Source: Candidatus Nitrosotenuis chungbukensis
Lineage (GTDB): Archaea > Thermoproteota > Nitrososphaeria > Nitrososphaerales > Nitrosopumilaceae
Length of the DNA: 64,000 bases
Assembly (NCBI RefSeq): GCF_000685395.1
Contig: NZ_AVSQ01000012.1
Span: forward strand, 117,724-181,723
Reading direction: 5' to 3'
Shown here: positions 18,070-27,962 of the stretch, piece after piece
Numbering within the stretch: the stretch's first letter is position 1
Layout of the letters: every line of letters begins with the position of its first letter
Notes under the pieces: generated by a model
What the model was told of the DNA's origin: nothing
The model's database searches: none
What the model saw: the letters and a program-made list of their open reading frames with translations, nothing else
Made by a program: the position numbers and the translations under genes

Positions 18070-18396
18070 ATGAAAAAGACTATTTCTGATCTGGATTTTT
18101 CAAAAGGGGATGGACTAGTTCCTGTCATAGTTCAGGATTACAACACAAAAGAAGTTCTGACACTTGCATATTCCAACAAGGAGTCGCTTGAACTGACACA
18201 AAAAACCGGAAACTCTTGGTTCTGGAGCAGGTCAAGAAACAAGCTCTGGATGAAAGGAGAAGAGTCAGGCAACACGCAAAAGGTCAAAGAGATCCTAGTT
18301 GACTGTGATTCTGACGCAGTGATTTATCTGGTAGAGCCTGCGGGCCCTGCATGCCACACCGGAGAACGTGTCTGCTTTCACCACAAACTCGATTAG
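18070..18396 (+). CDS. hisI: phosphoribosyl-AMP cyclohydrolase (HisI only)
   Basis: 108 residues, single-domain HisI. Motifs are VPVIVQDYNTKEVLTLAY, the SRSRNKLWMKGEESGN active-site segment, VDCDSDA and the C-terminal zinc ligands PACHTGERVCFHH. It opens the adenine ring of phosphoribosyl-AMP. The fused HisE phosphoribosyl-ATP pyrophosphatase domain seen in many bacteria is absent, and no hisE is found elsewhere in the operon. The stop overlaps the convergent downstream gene by four bases. Confidence 0.95.
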   Translation: MKKTISDLDFSKGDGLVPVIVQDYNTKEVLTLAYSNKESLELTQKTGNSWFWSRSRNKLWMKGEESGNTQKVKEILVDCDSDAVIYLVEPAGPACHTGERVCFHHKLD

Positions 18397-18860
18397 CAAA
18401 CTCTCTCAAAACTAGTTGCTGAGCCAGGTATGGTCTCATTTATGATTCTGAAAGTTATTGGCTTGTACTCTGTATCTCTAAAGACCACAAACCATTCGCC
18501 TACTATGTCATTAACACTGCAAATTTTCTTTGCTTTTGAAAGGGATGGTGTAAAGTATGTGTTGAATTCTGATTTTACTGCGCCGTCAAACGGCACTGTG
18601 GAATATACTGTGGTCCCGTTGGGCAATCCAAAAATTATCTTGCCTACATCATTTGGCGCCAAACCGTTTACTGTGACAAAAATATTTTCTCCCAGTTTAT
18701 ACTGGAATGCGTTTATCGCAAAGGGGCCTGATCTGTTCCAGTTTTCAAGCGGGTCTTTGGGCTCGGTTTTTTCCAATTTGGGACTTGTGAAAACAACAAC
18801 CACAATTATTGTTGCAATTATTATGCAGACAATCATACCTGCAATTAGTTTCGGGTTCAC
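18393..18860 (-). CDS. membrane-anchored extracytoplasmic protein, unknown function
   Basis: 155 residues. One N-terminal helix (residues 5-25, LIAGMIVCIIIATIIVVVVF) is followed by a polar beta-rich domain (NIFVTVNGLAPNDVGKIIFGLP, then GEWFVVFRDTEYKPITFRI). Two cysteines (KKICSV and the C-terminal FERVC) could form a disulfide. The reading frame on the opposite strand is also open but lacks a sensible protein pattern, so this strand is preferred. Thaumarchaeota carry many small proteins of this plan; no function is assigned. It is convergent with hisI and divergent from thrC. Confidence 0.65.
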   Translation of the reverse strand: MNPKLIAGMIVCIIIATIIVVVVFTSPKLEKTEPKDPLENWNRSGPFAINAFQYKLGENIFVTVNGLAPNDVGKIIFGLPNGTTVYSTVPFDGAVKSEFNTYFTPSLSKAKKICSVNDIVGEWFVVFRDTEYKPITFRIINETIPGSATSFERVC

Positions 18861-18910
18861 TTTTTTCTAGGTAATCAGAAAATGTGTAAATACTTTGCGT
18901 AGGGCTGAAA

Positions 18911-18929
18911 AACTCATATTATATGAGTT
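18911..18929. promoter_or_regulatory. 19-bp perfect palindrome in the thrC promoter region
   Basis: AACTCATAT-T-ATATGAGTT, a perfect 9+1+9 inverted repeat in the 159-bp gap between the membrane-protein gene and thrC. It is about 90 bp before the thrC start and 50 bp before the divergent gene. The size and symmetry suit a dimeric regulator; its A+T-rich core could also include a TATA box. Confidence 0.5.
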
Positions 18930-19019
18930 AAATATCATTAAACAAGTTGTACTTAAAATTAAGTGTCACTAAACTTGATATTAGGACATTTTAACTATAA
19001 ACCAAACGCCGATCCAAAT

Positions 19020-20234
19020 ATGACAAAAACATCGCTGCAATGCAGGGAGTGCAAGAAGGAATACGAGTCCACGTTCAAGTATATCTGTGATGAGTGCTTT
19101 GGGCCACTCGACGTAAAGTATGAATTTCCATCAATTACAAAAAACACGTTTACAAATCGCGAGCACACGTACTGGCGATATTTTGAATTACTGCCGATCC
19201 AGAACAAATCTAACATAATTAGCATCCACGCCGGAATGACTCCTCTAGTCAAGGCCGAGAAGCTTGGAGAAAAACTGGGACTGAACAATCTTTACATTAA
19301 AAATGACTCTGTCAACCCGACGTTTTCATTTAAGGACAGACCTGCAGGAATAGCTGTATCAAAGGCAAAAGAGTTTGGTCTGTCTGCCGTTGGGTGTGCG
19401 TCTACTGGTAATCTGGCATCTGCGACTGCTGCGCATGCGGCCAAAGGAGGTTTTCCATGCTATGTGTTTGCACCAAGTGACATTGAGCACGCAAAAATTG
19501 CTCAGGCACTTGCATATGGTTCCAAGTTCATTGCAGTAGATGGGACATACGATGACGCAAACAGAATTGCAGCCCAGATAGGCGACAGCAAAGGAATAGG
19601 AATCGTGAATATCAATTTGCGTTCGTACTATGTGGAGGGATCAAAGACACTTGCATATGAGGTGGCAGAACAGCTTGACTGGCAGGTACCTGATCACCTT
19701 GTAGTCCCGGTCGGTAGTGGAGCAATGCTTAATGCAATTTGCAAGGGATTCGAGGAACTGCAAAGCGTATCTCTTCTCGGTGATGTTTCTAAAATGCACA
19801 TGATTGCCGCACAGCCGCACGGTTGCGCACCTATAGTTGATGCATTCAAGCGGGGATCAAGCGATGTCATTCCAGTTGAAAACCCAGACACAATTGCAAA
19901 AAGCCTCGCAATAGGAGATCCTGGGGATGGACGCTACGTCCTCAAAAGACTAAAGCAATACAATGGATATGCTGAAGAGTCAAACAACCGCGAGATACTT
20001 GATGCCATCCTGTTGCTTGCCAGAACCGAGGGGATATTCACAGAACCTGCAGGCGGAGTCTCAGTGGCAGTTCTAAAAAAGATGATAGATGACGGCAAAA
20101 TTGACAAAAATGACACGACCATATGCTATGTGACAGGAAACGGGCTAAAGGCGACAGAGGCATTAATGGAAGTCTTGCCAAAGCCAGAAGTAATGCAGGC
20201 AGACGTTGCAAAGATTTCCGCAGTGGTGAAATGA
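19020..20234 (+). CDS. thrC: threonine synthase
   Basis: PLP enzyme that turns O-phosphohomoserine into threonine. From ATG 19020 it is 404 residues: an N-terminal zinc ribbon (CRECKKEY ... CDECFGPL), then NPTFSFKDRPAG with the PLP lysine Lys105, the phosphate loop GCASTGNLASATAAHAA, and VPVGSGAMLN. An upstream in-frame start at 18963 would add 19 residues without family support, and the ribbon starts naturally after ATG 19020. The 1-bp spacing to the next gene suggests co-transcription with the ubiquitin-like/E1 fusion. Confidence 0.93.
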   Translation: MTKTSLQCRECKKEYESTFKYICDECFGPLDVKYEFPSITKNTFTNREHTYWRYFELLPIQNKSNIISIHAGMTPLVKAEKLGEKLGLNNLYIKNDSVNPTFSFKDRPAGIAVSKAKEFGLSAVGCASTGNLASATAAHAAKGGFPCYVFAPSDIEHAKIAQALAYGSKFIAVDGTYDDANRIAAQIGDSKGIGIVNINLRSYYVEGSKTLAYEVAEQLDWQVPDHLVVPVGSGAMLNAICKGFEELQSVSLLGDVSKMHMIAAQPHGCAPIVDAFKRGSSDVIPVENPDTIAKSLAIGDPGDGRYVLKRLKQYNGYAEESNNREILDAILLLARTEGIFTEPAGGVSVAVLKKMIDDGKIDKNDTTICYVTGNGLKATEALMEVLPKPEVMQADVAKISAVVK

Positions 20235-20235
20235 T

Positions 20236-21570
20236 TTGGCAAACGTAACATTCACGATTCCGTCCGTACTAAACAAGGGTGGCGGGGAAAAAAAACTCCC
20301 AATCAATGCCGACTCTCTTTTGGAGTCATTTACCAAGGTATCGCAAGATATGGGCGATGATTTCAAGCGCAGGGTACTAAACGATGACGGAACGCCGCGC
20401 TCACTCATCAACATCTACATCAACGGAAAAAACTCTAGGTTTTCTGGAGGCATGAACACTCCGCTAAAGGATGGGGATGAGATCTATATCCTACCTGCAG
20501 TGGCGGGGGGTTCTGAACTATCCAGCAAAGATCTTGACAGATATTCAAGACAAATAATGCTAGAGGAAATCGGGTACCAGGGACAGCTAAAGCTCAAGGC
20601 TGCAAAGGTATGTGTTGTGGGAGTCGGCGGTCTTGGAAACCCAATAACTACGAGGCTTGTCGCAATGGGAATTGGAAAGATCAGGATCATTGACAGAGAC
20701 GTGATCGAATTATCAAACCTTCACAGGCAGACAATGTTTGATGAATCTGATGTTGGGCAAATCAAAGTCGAGGTTGCCGCAAAGAAACTAAAAAAGATGA
20801 ATCCAGATGTTGAGATCGAATCACTTCCAATATCAATTAACGATTACACGGCACTTGATGCAGTGGAAGGCTGTGATGTTGTAATAGATGCACTGGATAG
20901 CGTAAACGCGCGATATGCACTAAACAAGGCATGCATAGAAAAAAACATTCCATTTGTGACTGGTGCGGCAGTTGGCGTGTCAGGTCAGGCCTTTACAATT
21001 CTTCCGCACAAAAGCGCTTGCTATTCTTGCATGTTCCCTGAGCTTGATGAGGACTCGATGCCCACTTGCAGTATAGAAGGAGTCCATCCGTCAATACTGT
21101 CCATAATTGGGGGAATCGAAGTAGCAGAGGCTGTCAAGATAATACTTGGCAAAAGTCCCAGCCTTTCTGACAAGATATTGCATGTGGATCTGGAAAACTT
21201 GGATTTTGTAATGACTAAAACGTTTAGGGCTGACGAATGCAGTATCTGTGGAAACGGTAAAATTGATTCAGTACCAAAAACAGAATTCATAATTGAAGAG
21301 CTCTGCGGAAGAAATAGGGGTAAGCGTACATTCTCAATCACTCCAACACAGAAATTCGAAATCGATGTGGGGAAAATCACAAACCTGGCAAAAGACCTTC
21401 AGTTCAATGTTGAAAATCAGGGAGATCTCGGTGTATCGATGAGAACAAATGACCTTTCTGTCAGCTTTATGAAAAGAGGCTCAGCTGTTATAGTGGGACC
21501 AAAGGATGAAGAGGATGCCGTCTCGTTATACAAAAAGCTTGTTTCCAAAAAGGAAATAATCACAAACTAA
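20236..21570 (+). CDS. ubiquitin-like (MoaD/ThiS) domain fused to an E1-like MoeB/ThiF/UbaA adenylyltransferase
   Basis: 444 residues from TTG. Residues 1-92 form a beta-grasp ThiS/MoaD-like domain ending in ILPAVAGGS with Gly91-Gly92. Residues 98-345 are an E1 fold: DRYSRQIMLEEIGYQGQ, the ATP loop VCVVGVGGLGNP, DVIELSNLHRQ, zinc cysteines CYSC ... CSIC and the putative catalytic Cys278 in PTCSIEGV. About 90 further residues follow, with no rhodanese motif. Such enzymes activate sulfur-carrier or protein-modifier beta-grasp proteins by C-terminal adenylation. Here the GG is internal, so this copy cannot be activated in the usual way unless cleaved. The target is unknown. Confidence 0.85.
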   Translation: MANVTFTIPSVLNKGGGEKKLPINADSLLESFTKVSQDMGDDFKRRVLNDDGTPRSLINIYINGKNSRFSGGMNTPLKDGDEIYILPAVAGGSELSSKDLDRYSRQIMLEEIGYQGQLKLKAAKVCVVGVGGLGNPITTRLVAMGIGKIRIIDRDVIELSNLHRQTMFDESDVGQIKVEVAAKKLKKMNPDVEIESLPISINDYTALDAVEGCDVVIDALDSVNARYALNKACIEKNIPFVTGAAVGVSGQAFTILPHKSACYSCMFPELDEDSMPTCSIEGVHPSILSIIGGIEVAEAVKIILGKSPSLSDKILHVDLENLDFVMTKTFRADECSICGNGKIDSVPKTEFIIEELCGRNRGKRTFSITPTQKFEIDVGKITNLAKDLQFNVENQGDLGVSMRTNDLSVSFMKRGSAVIVGPKDEEDAVSLYKKLVSKKEIITN

Positions 21571-21626
21571 ACAAAAATCTCAATTTAAGCAATCCATATA
21601 TTGTAACATATTATTGAAATTCTGAC

Positions 21627-22634
21627 TTGCTTAACATTTCAAAGATGAATGAAATTGATGTTCAAGGAATGTACAAAATATACGATCTTTGGCCTCAGAT
21701 AGCAAAAAACTCGTATGGTAATAATGATCCTATGGATTACAAAAACATAGACCACATTGTTTTTGCAGGCATGGGTGGCTCTGGTGCGATAGGCGACATA
21801 TTTTCTGCAATTTTGTCAAAAAGTAACATTCATGTAAGCTTGGTGAAAGGATACCTTTTGCCAAAAACTGTTGATACTCATACACTCGTTGTAACAACCA
21901 GTGTCTCTGGCAATACTGTCGAAACTATGACCGTGTTGAACTCTGCAAGAAAAACTGGCTGCAAACTGATTGGGTTTTCATCTGACGGTAAAATGGAAAA
22001 ATACTGTAAAAAAAATAAAATTGAATTCCGAAACATTCCAAAAATCCATTCCCCAAGGGCGTCATTTGTAAGCTATGTCTATTCTACTCTTGGGACACTA
22101 AACTCAATAATTCCAATCAAAAAACACGACATACTAGAATCGATTTCCAAAATTTCCAAAATATCAAAACAAATAGACTCTAGTAATTTATCCAAATCCA
22201 ATCCGTCACTTGATCTTGCAAAATGGATATCTGGCATACCTCTAATTTATTATCCCTGGGGTCTGCAGGCGGCAGCAATCCGATTCAAGAGTTCATTACA
22301 AGAAAATGCCAAGTCTCATGCAATGATAGAGGACGTGATTGAGGCTTCTCATAATGGTATAGTGTCATGGGAAAAGCCGTCAACCGTCAAGCCGATTCTG
22401 TTACGAGGAAAAAATGACTATGTCAAAACGAAAGAGAGATGGAAAATACTGAAAGAATACTTTGAAAAAAATGACATCGTGTATAGAGAAATAGTATCGG
22501 TAAATGGCAGCATTCTATCAAAACTGATGTGTCTTATCTATACGCTGGACTATGCGTCGATCTATTATGCTGTTCTAAATAACACAGATCCGTCGCCTGT
22601 GGCATCAATCGACTTTATAAAAGCAAGATTATAG
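21627..22634 (+). CDS. bifunctional phosphoglucose/phosphomannose isomerase
   Basis: 335 residues with two SIS domains: HIVFAGMGGSGAIGDIFSAIL and VVTTSVSGNTVETMTVL in the first, and IPLIYYPWGLQAAAIRFKSSLQENAKSHA with the catalytic Glu/His region in the second. This is the archaeal PGI/PMI family, interconverting fructose 6-phosphate with glucose and mannose 6-phosphates. A CATATATTG box at about 21594-21602 places a transcript start near 21625, which fits the TTG at 21627; an ATG at 21645 is the alternative. It may supply sugars for S-layer glycosylation, given the next gene (inference). Confidence 0.87.
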   Translation: MLNISKMNEIDVQGMYKIYDLWPQIAKNSYGNNDPMDYKNIDHIVFAGMGGSGAIGDIFSAILSKSNIHVSLVKGYLLPKTVDTHTLVVTTSVSGNTVETMTVLNSARKTGCKLIGFSSDGKMEKYCKKNKIEFRNIPKIHSPRASFVSYVYSTLGTLNSIIPIKKHDILESISKISKISKQIDSSNLSKSNPSLDLAKWISGIPLIYYPWGLQAAAIRFKSSLQENAKSHAMIEDVIEASHNGIVSWEKPSTVKPILLRGKNDYVKTKERWKILKEYFEKNDIVYREIVSVNGSILSKLMCLIYTLDYASIYYAVLNNTDPSPVASIDFIKARL

Positions 22635-22758
22635 TATCCCTAAATTGACACAGGATTGTAAAAATTACAATTAGCGATCAAAAAATTGGCTCAGGTGTGA
22701 AGCATGCCTGAAATTAATGCAAAAAACCAGCGAATTGTGGATAAATTGTCCATTAATG

Positions 22759-22766
22759 TTATATAC
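22759..22766 (+). promoter_or_regulatory. TATA box of the S-layer gene
   Basis: TTATATAC, centred about 31 bp upstream of the ATG at 22794, predicts a transcript with a leader of only a few bases. A strong promoter is expected for an S-layer gene. Confidence 0.55.
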
Positions 22767-22793
22767 TAAATTTTAGACCAAAAAGACAATAAC

Positions 22794-25700
22794 ATGAACA
22801 ACGAGATAGGACGTAAAATAACTAGTCTTACATTAATGACAATTATGCTAGCTGCTGGCTTCTCGGCATTTGCACCAAGTGCAATGCCGCAGGCCGCAGC
22901 AGCAAACGCAAACTTGTATGTTTCCGCTGAAAACTCTCAATTCCAAAACTACTTTGCAGGACCTCAAGTCATCGAAGTAGTCGTAATTGACAGTGACATA
23001 AAGGACACTAACGAGGGTAAAGGTGAACCGGACGTAACCATCAACGGCAACAAACTAAGAATGGTTCAAGCCACTGATGGTAACTGGTATGGTTACTTTG
23101 CAGACAAAGCACAAGCCCAGAAAGCAGACGCTACAGCTAAAGGCAGTGGCGCCTCTACCACAAGAGGTACTGGTCTTGACTTTGGTAACTTCTGTAAAAA
23201 CGATAGCACAGTTTTCGGTCCTTCATTTTCACAAACTGTAGGTATTGCCGTTGCAACAAACGCAACTGGTGGTACTGACGGAGAAAGTGCCTTTACAACT
23301 TGTACAGCTGTAACTGGATCATCTGGAACTGGTGTAAACCTAAATAACGTTGTAAGAGAAAACAAGACAGTAAACCGTGGTGTTTCAACATCACTTGGTC
23401 AAATTGGCTTAACTTCTATTGCAACAGACAAGGCTTGGCCAATTATCCAATTATATGATTTCAGTGCAGGTGGAAGTGTAGTTGTCCAATACAACAAGGG
23501 TGGTGGAATCCAAAAGACAACACTCACCTTTGATACAATCCCATCAAACATGATTGGAGTAACATTGGACAGATCTAACTTCCCACAAAGCTCACAAGTT
23601 CACGCCACAATGACAGACCCACAGTTGAACATCGATCCAACTGATGAGGACTCTTGGACATTTGGAACCCTAGCCGGCAACGCAACTATTTTCTATCAAT
23701 TATTTGATGAAAACGGTGCACGCGCAGGTGATGGTTTAGTTTCAAATGCTCTAACGGGTAACCTTACTGGACTCATGTTCGAATCGAACGGTCTGTTGAA
23801 GGTGAATGGTGATGTACAATCTTCAGGAACTCCAGTTTTATTGATCCAAGATAACGCCGACTCTGTCGTCGGTCCATCTGGATCAACTCTGGCTACTGCA
23901 GGAACATCAACTGTCACATCTGGCAATCAACCTGTGACATTTACTGAACAGAGTCCAAACAGCGGCATATTCGGAACATATGATGAAACGGATACCTCGG
24001 TGCTGAAGGTAACTTCAAACGCACTTAGAGGAACATCTGCATCATTACAATACAACTCACAATCAGATAGCATTGTCGTAGCACAATTCTTTGGAACACT
24101 AAACTTTGATGAAGCAGCACTTGGCGGCGAATGGAATTCTGGAGAAGAGATCGCAATCACTCTAGTAGATGGGGATCAAAACCTAAACACTAGAGCTGAT
24201 GAAGATCTTGACCTCTATAATGCCAACGTTACCTTGCCAGCAATCAAAATTGGCAGTCCATTGACATTATCTGGTGTAGGATCAGGCGATGTGGCTATCG
24301 GAACTAGCAACGCAGCAAGTGCAACAGGAGGAATTACTCCAACTGTTGATACTTATAGTGATCGTCTAAAGATCATAACTTCTGCTGCCTATACGACCAC
24401 ATCAAAAATCTTCATCAACGTAACTACCAACTATACGCAAGATGACTTTTCTAATTTCATTAGAAACGCTTCACGTGTTAACGGTGGAAACGGTAATGGA
24501 ATGTTCAACTACTTCCAATACGATCTGAGATCACTCAGTAATGCACTAAGTGGCGCATCCATCCAATCAATCACTGTAGGAAATGCTTCTGCACCAAGAA
24601 CATTTGTGTTCAGCGCAACTACTACAACGGATTTCAGTTCATCTGACTTCCAAAACATGATTGACATGGGTAAGGGATTCGGTAACCTAACCGATAGTAA
24701 ATTCGGTGGAACCGACGAAATAAAATTCGGAATTAACATCACCACTACAAGTACTGATCGAACATTGGAAGCTGGTACATACCCAATCACACTTGACTTC
24801 CTAAGATTTGGAATCAGTGACGATGGAGTAGAATCAAGCGAAAGATTCAACGATGCTATATACAGATTAGAGTTAGAAGAGACAGGAGACAACACTGCAA
24901 CATTTGCTGGTACAGTTGAGTATATCATGCTGAACCAGTTAAACGTAAACCAAACAAGCACCTACAAAGGAATCGCATCAATAGATGATGAGATTCGAAT
25001 GATTGTTGGCGAGGACTTGACCGATGAGGATTCAGTTCGAGCTAACTTCTTAGACGTAGGCGCAGATGGTATTGCAACACAAATTGCAGATCAAGTCGAG
25101 GCTCCAACTCACTCTGGTGTTGTATCATTCGATATGTCAAACTACAAAGTAGGCGATACAGTAACAATCACACTTCAAGATCAAGACCTTAACACTGATA
25201 CCGATCTCATTGATATCTACACCGTCGTAACATCAGGCAACGATAAAGCCTATGATACAGTCGGTAAGGCCGGTTACGGAGTTGACTCACAAGGTGACCT
25301 CCGTGGCAGACTATTAGATGTCACATTTGACGATGAAAGGTGGTTAAGTAGCAGCCAAACAGGTTCTGGAACACTCACATGTTCTACCACCCCAACTGGC
25401 TCTAACGGATTAGGTGCATCTGGATTTACTCTAGTTGAACAAGGTTCATCTACTGGTATATTCCAAGGTTCATTCCAAATCCCATCACAATACTGTGCTA
25501 GAAACTCTGGTACAGGAACGATTGTAACCACCCAAGGTACAGACATCGAGGTTAACTATCTTGACTTTAGAGACGCATCAGGCGAAGTTGTAGAAACTGG
25601 CGATGGCGCAGGTATAAGATCAAACACCGGCTCAGTCAGCTTAGACAGAACTGTTTACCCATTACCATGGGGACAAATAGCTGATCTATCTGGCTCAACA

Positions 25701-27866
25701 ACGGGCTCAACATCTGCAAACAGCAAATCCGTATTCCCAATACACGCTACTGGGCTTACCGGAAATGTTGACTCTGCAGCTGAAACCCTTGGTAACGGTG
25801 ACATAACGCTTCATATCCAAGTCAACGACCCAGACTTCAACACATCCGCATCTGGTGAGGACAAAATCCAGGAAACTGGTGATGTTACAGCCCACGGTCC
25901 AGTCAAAGTGGTAGTTTCAAGAGGATCATCTAGCATGGTTCTCGCATCAGCAGGTGCATCCGCATCTACTGGTAACAACGGTAAAATCACCGTTGGAACT
26001 GACACTGTAGACAACTCTGGCTATGTGACAAGAGAGCTCGGTCCAATCACCGAGACTGCTCCGGACTCTGGCATCTTTGAATTTGACCTAGTAGTCAGAT
26101 ACACAGACGGCCCAGCAAGTTCGACATGTCCAACAACCACGAACTTCGTCTCCGCAAACAATAGCACAAGATTCGCTAACGAGCTAGCAAGATTCGATAC
26201 ATCTTCTGGTTCATCAGCAGAATACTGTCTATTGCAAGGTGATATTGTTACAGTAACATACAGAGATCCAGCTGATTCATCAGGCCAACCAAATACAATC
26301 ACTGACTCTGCAACATTTGACCTAAGAAACGGTGCTATTCAATCTGACAAGTCTGTCTACATCATTGGCAGCGATATGATCCTAACGGTCATAGAGCCAG
26401 ACTTTGATAGAGACAACGACTCTGCAGAAACTTACGACCTCGACTTACTTGAATGGGATTCCGATGCAGCAACCGTTACCATGGGTGACCTTGGTGGCGA
26501 AGCAGCAGCGTTTGATCCAGAGCCCGCTTCATTGCGAGAAACTGGTGATAGCACAGGAATATTCCAGACAGTAATCGAGATTCCATCAACTCTTGGCGGC
26601 GACAAGCTAGAGAGAGGCGAGGAAATCGTACTAGAATACACTGACTGGGGTCCATCTGGCGCAGATTACGTTGGACAAGAAAGCGAGGATGTCAACTTGA
26701 CAATCTTCACATCCAACTTCGGTGCAACTGTAGAGTTAGACCAAAAGGTCTACACTTGGACTGATAAGGTATACATCACAATAATCGCACCTGATCACAA
26801 CTTTGATAGTAATTTGATCGACACAATTGGTGACACCACAGACGACCCAGTAAAGGTCGCCACAAGGGGTCACAAACTCGACGAATACCATCTAACTGAA
26901 TCAGGCGTTGACACAGGCATCTTCACGGGCGAAGTAATCCTTACAGGATTTGCCCACGATGCCGATGGTGATGCATCAACCGGAACAAATGGAAATGACG
27001 CACCAAACTTCACAGGTCAATCTTCATCTAGCTCAGTCACAACCGACTTGGGTCCAACAAATGGATACTTGCAGGCTGATGACGATGACGGTCTTACAGT
27101 CTCCTTTGAATTCTCAGAGGATGAAACAATCGTAGGATCTGCATTAGTTAGATGGAATATCGGTGAAGTCGCATGGCTCGAAGCAAGCTATCCAGCCAGC
27201 GGAACCGGCGTAGTAAGAATTATTGATCCAGACATGAATCTGAACCCAGAGGCCATTAACAACTTTAATGCCGATGTATGGTCAGATTCAGATGCAGGAG
27301 GTATTGATCTAACTGTTACTGAGACTAATGAGGCATCCGGAATATTCGAGGGTACTGTATACTTTACAACTACCGACGAATCTTCAGGCCACAGACTCAG
27401 AGTCGCAGAAGGTGACACAGTCACAGCAGAATATCAAGACAACACACTACCATCCCCATACACAAGATCAGATGAACTCGATATCACAGGCACAGCGTTT
27501 ATCGGTACTGTAGTACCACCACTCGAAAGAGCTCCAGCATCTAATGCTAGAGTAGTTGACGCTTTTGGTAACTCACTAGATGAGGTATCAGTAGATCAAC
27601 AGGTGCAAATTACAGCAGACCTGGTAAACGGCCAAGATAGAGAGCAACCATTTGCATACTTGGTACAAATTCAGGATGAGAATGGTGTCACTGTATCACT
27701 TGCATGGATCACTGGTTCACTATCAGCAGGTCAGTCATTTAGCCCAGCATTGTCTTGGATTCCAACCACATCCGGAACATACACTGCAACAGTGTTTGTT
27801 TGGGAAAGTGTTGACAATCCAACAGCGTTGAGCCCACCTGTATCTGTAGACATAAACGTCAGTTAA
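22794..27866 (+). CDS. S-layer protein precursor (SlaA-like)
   Basis: 1,690 residues. A signal peptide is visible (MNNEIGRKITSLTLMTIMLAAGFSAFA, cleavage probably near PQAAAANA), then a very long, acidic, Ser/Thr/Gly-rich chain of predicted beta-sandwich domains. Recurrent phrases such as DPDFNTS, DPDMNLNP, ETGDSTGIF and TESGVDTGIFTGEV mark repeated Ig-like units with Asp-rich, probably calcium-binding loops. There is no C-terminal membrane helix. Many NxS/T sites suggest N-glycosylation. Length and sequence character fit the main S-layer protein of Nitrosopumilus-type archaea (Nmar_1547). It is followed by complex III genes as in that genome, with the surface block and TnpB inserted between. 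Confidence 0.93.
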   Translation: MNNEIGRKITSLTLMTIMLAAGFSAFAPSAMPQAAAANANLYVSAENSQFQNYFAGPQVIEVVVIDSDIKDTNEGKGEPDVTINGNKLRMVQATDGNWYGYFADKAQAQKADATAKGSGASTTRGTGLDFGNFCKNDSTVFGPSFSQTVGIAVATNATGGTDGESAFTTCTAVTGSSGTGVNLNNVVRENKTVNRGVSTSLGQIGLTSIATDKAWPIIQLYDFSAGGSVVVQYNKGGGIQKTTLTFDTIPSNMIGVTLDRSNFPQSSQVHATMTDPQLNIDPTDEDSWTFGTLAGNATIFYQLFDENGARAGDGLVSNALTGNLTGLMFESNGLLKVNGDVQSSGTPVLLIQDNADSVVGPSGSTLATAGTSTVTSGNQPVTFTEQSPNSGIFGTYDETDTSVLKVTSNALRGTSASLQYNSQSDSIVVAQFFGTLNFDEAALGGEWNSGEEIAITLVDGDQNLNTRADEDLDLYNANVTLPAIKIGSPLTLSGVGSGDVAIGTSNAASATGGITPTVDTYSDRLKIITSAAYTTTSKIFINVTTNYTQDDFSNFIRNASRVNGGNGNGMFNYFQYDLRSLSNALSGASIQSITVGNASAPRTFVFSATTTTDFSSSDFQNMIDMGKGFGNLTDSKFGGTDEIKFGINITTTSTDRTLEAGTYPITLDFLRFGISDDGVESSERFNDAIYRLELEETGDNTATFAGTVEYIMLNQLNVNQTSTYKGIASIDDEIRMIVGEDLTDEDSVRANFLDVGADGIATQIADQVEAPTHSGVVSFDMSNYKVGDTVTITLQDQDLNTDTDLIDIYTVVTSGNDKAYDTVGKAGYGVDSQGDLRGRLLDVTFDDERWLSSSQTGSGTLTCSTTPTGSNGLGASGFTLVEQGSSTGIFQGSFQIPSQYCARNSGTGTIVTTQGTDIEVNYLDFRDASGEVVETGDGAGIRSNTGSVSLDRTVYPLPWGQIADLSGSTTGSTSANSKSVFPIHATGLTGNVDSAAETLGNGDITLHIQVNDPDFNTSASGEDKIQETGDVTAHGPVKVVVSRGSSSMVLASAGASASTGNNGKITVGTDTVDNSGYVTRELGPITETAPDSGIFEFDLVVRYTDGPASSTCPTTTNFVSANNSTRFANELARFDTSSGSSAEYCLLQGDIVTVTYRDPADSSGQPNTITDSATFDLRNGAIQSDKSVYIIGSDMILTVIEPDFDRDNDSAETYDLDLLEWDSDAATVTMGDLGGEAAAFDPEPASLRETGDSTGIFQTVIEIPSTLGGDKLERGEEIVLEYTDWGPSGADYVGQESEDVNLTIFTSNFGATVELDQKVYTWTDKVYITIIAPDHNFDSNLIDTIGDTTDDPVKVATRGHKLDEYHLTESGVDTGIFTGEVILTGFAHDADGDASTGTNGNDAPNFTGQSSSSSVTTDLGPTNGYLQADDDDGLTVSFEFSEDETIVGSALVRWNIGEVAWLEASYPASGTGVVRIIDPDMNLNPEAINNFNADVWSDSDAGGIDLTVTETNEASGIFEGTVYFTTTDESSGHRLRVAEGDTVTAEYQDNTLPSPYTRSDELDITGTAFIGTVVPPLERAPASNARVVDAFGNSLDEVSVDQQVQITADLVNGQDREQPFAYLVQIQDENGVTVSLAWITGSLSAGQSFSPALSWIPTTSGTYTATVFVWESVDNPTALSPPVSVDINVS

Positions 27867-27887
27867 GACTAAAATAAAACTATCCCC

Positions 27888-27901
27888 TTTTTTCTTTTTT
27901 T
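27888..27901 (+). terminator. poly-T terminator after the S-layer gene
   Basis: TTTTTTCTTTTTTT follows CCCC about 22 bp after the stop codon, the usual T-tract terminator of archaea. Confidence 0.6.
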
Positions 27902-27962
27902 GAATCCTCTCTAGTGGATACTATCATAACCAATATCTAGCAGATATTTTCCATATTAGTGA

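Noticed and set aside
18430..18870. 146-codon open frame opposite the membrane-protein gene at 18.4-18.9 kb
   Set aside because: It mirrors the other strand and lacks protein-like composition, whereas the minus-strand frame has a signal anchor and a domain pattern.
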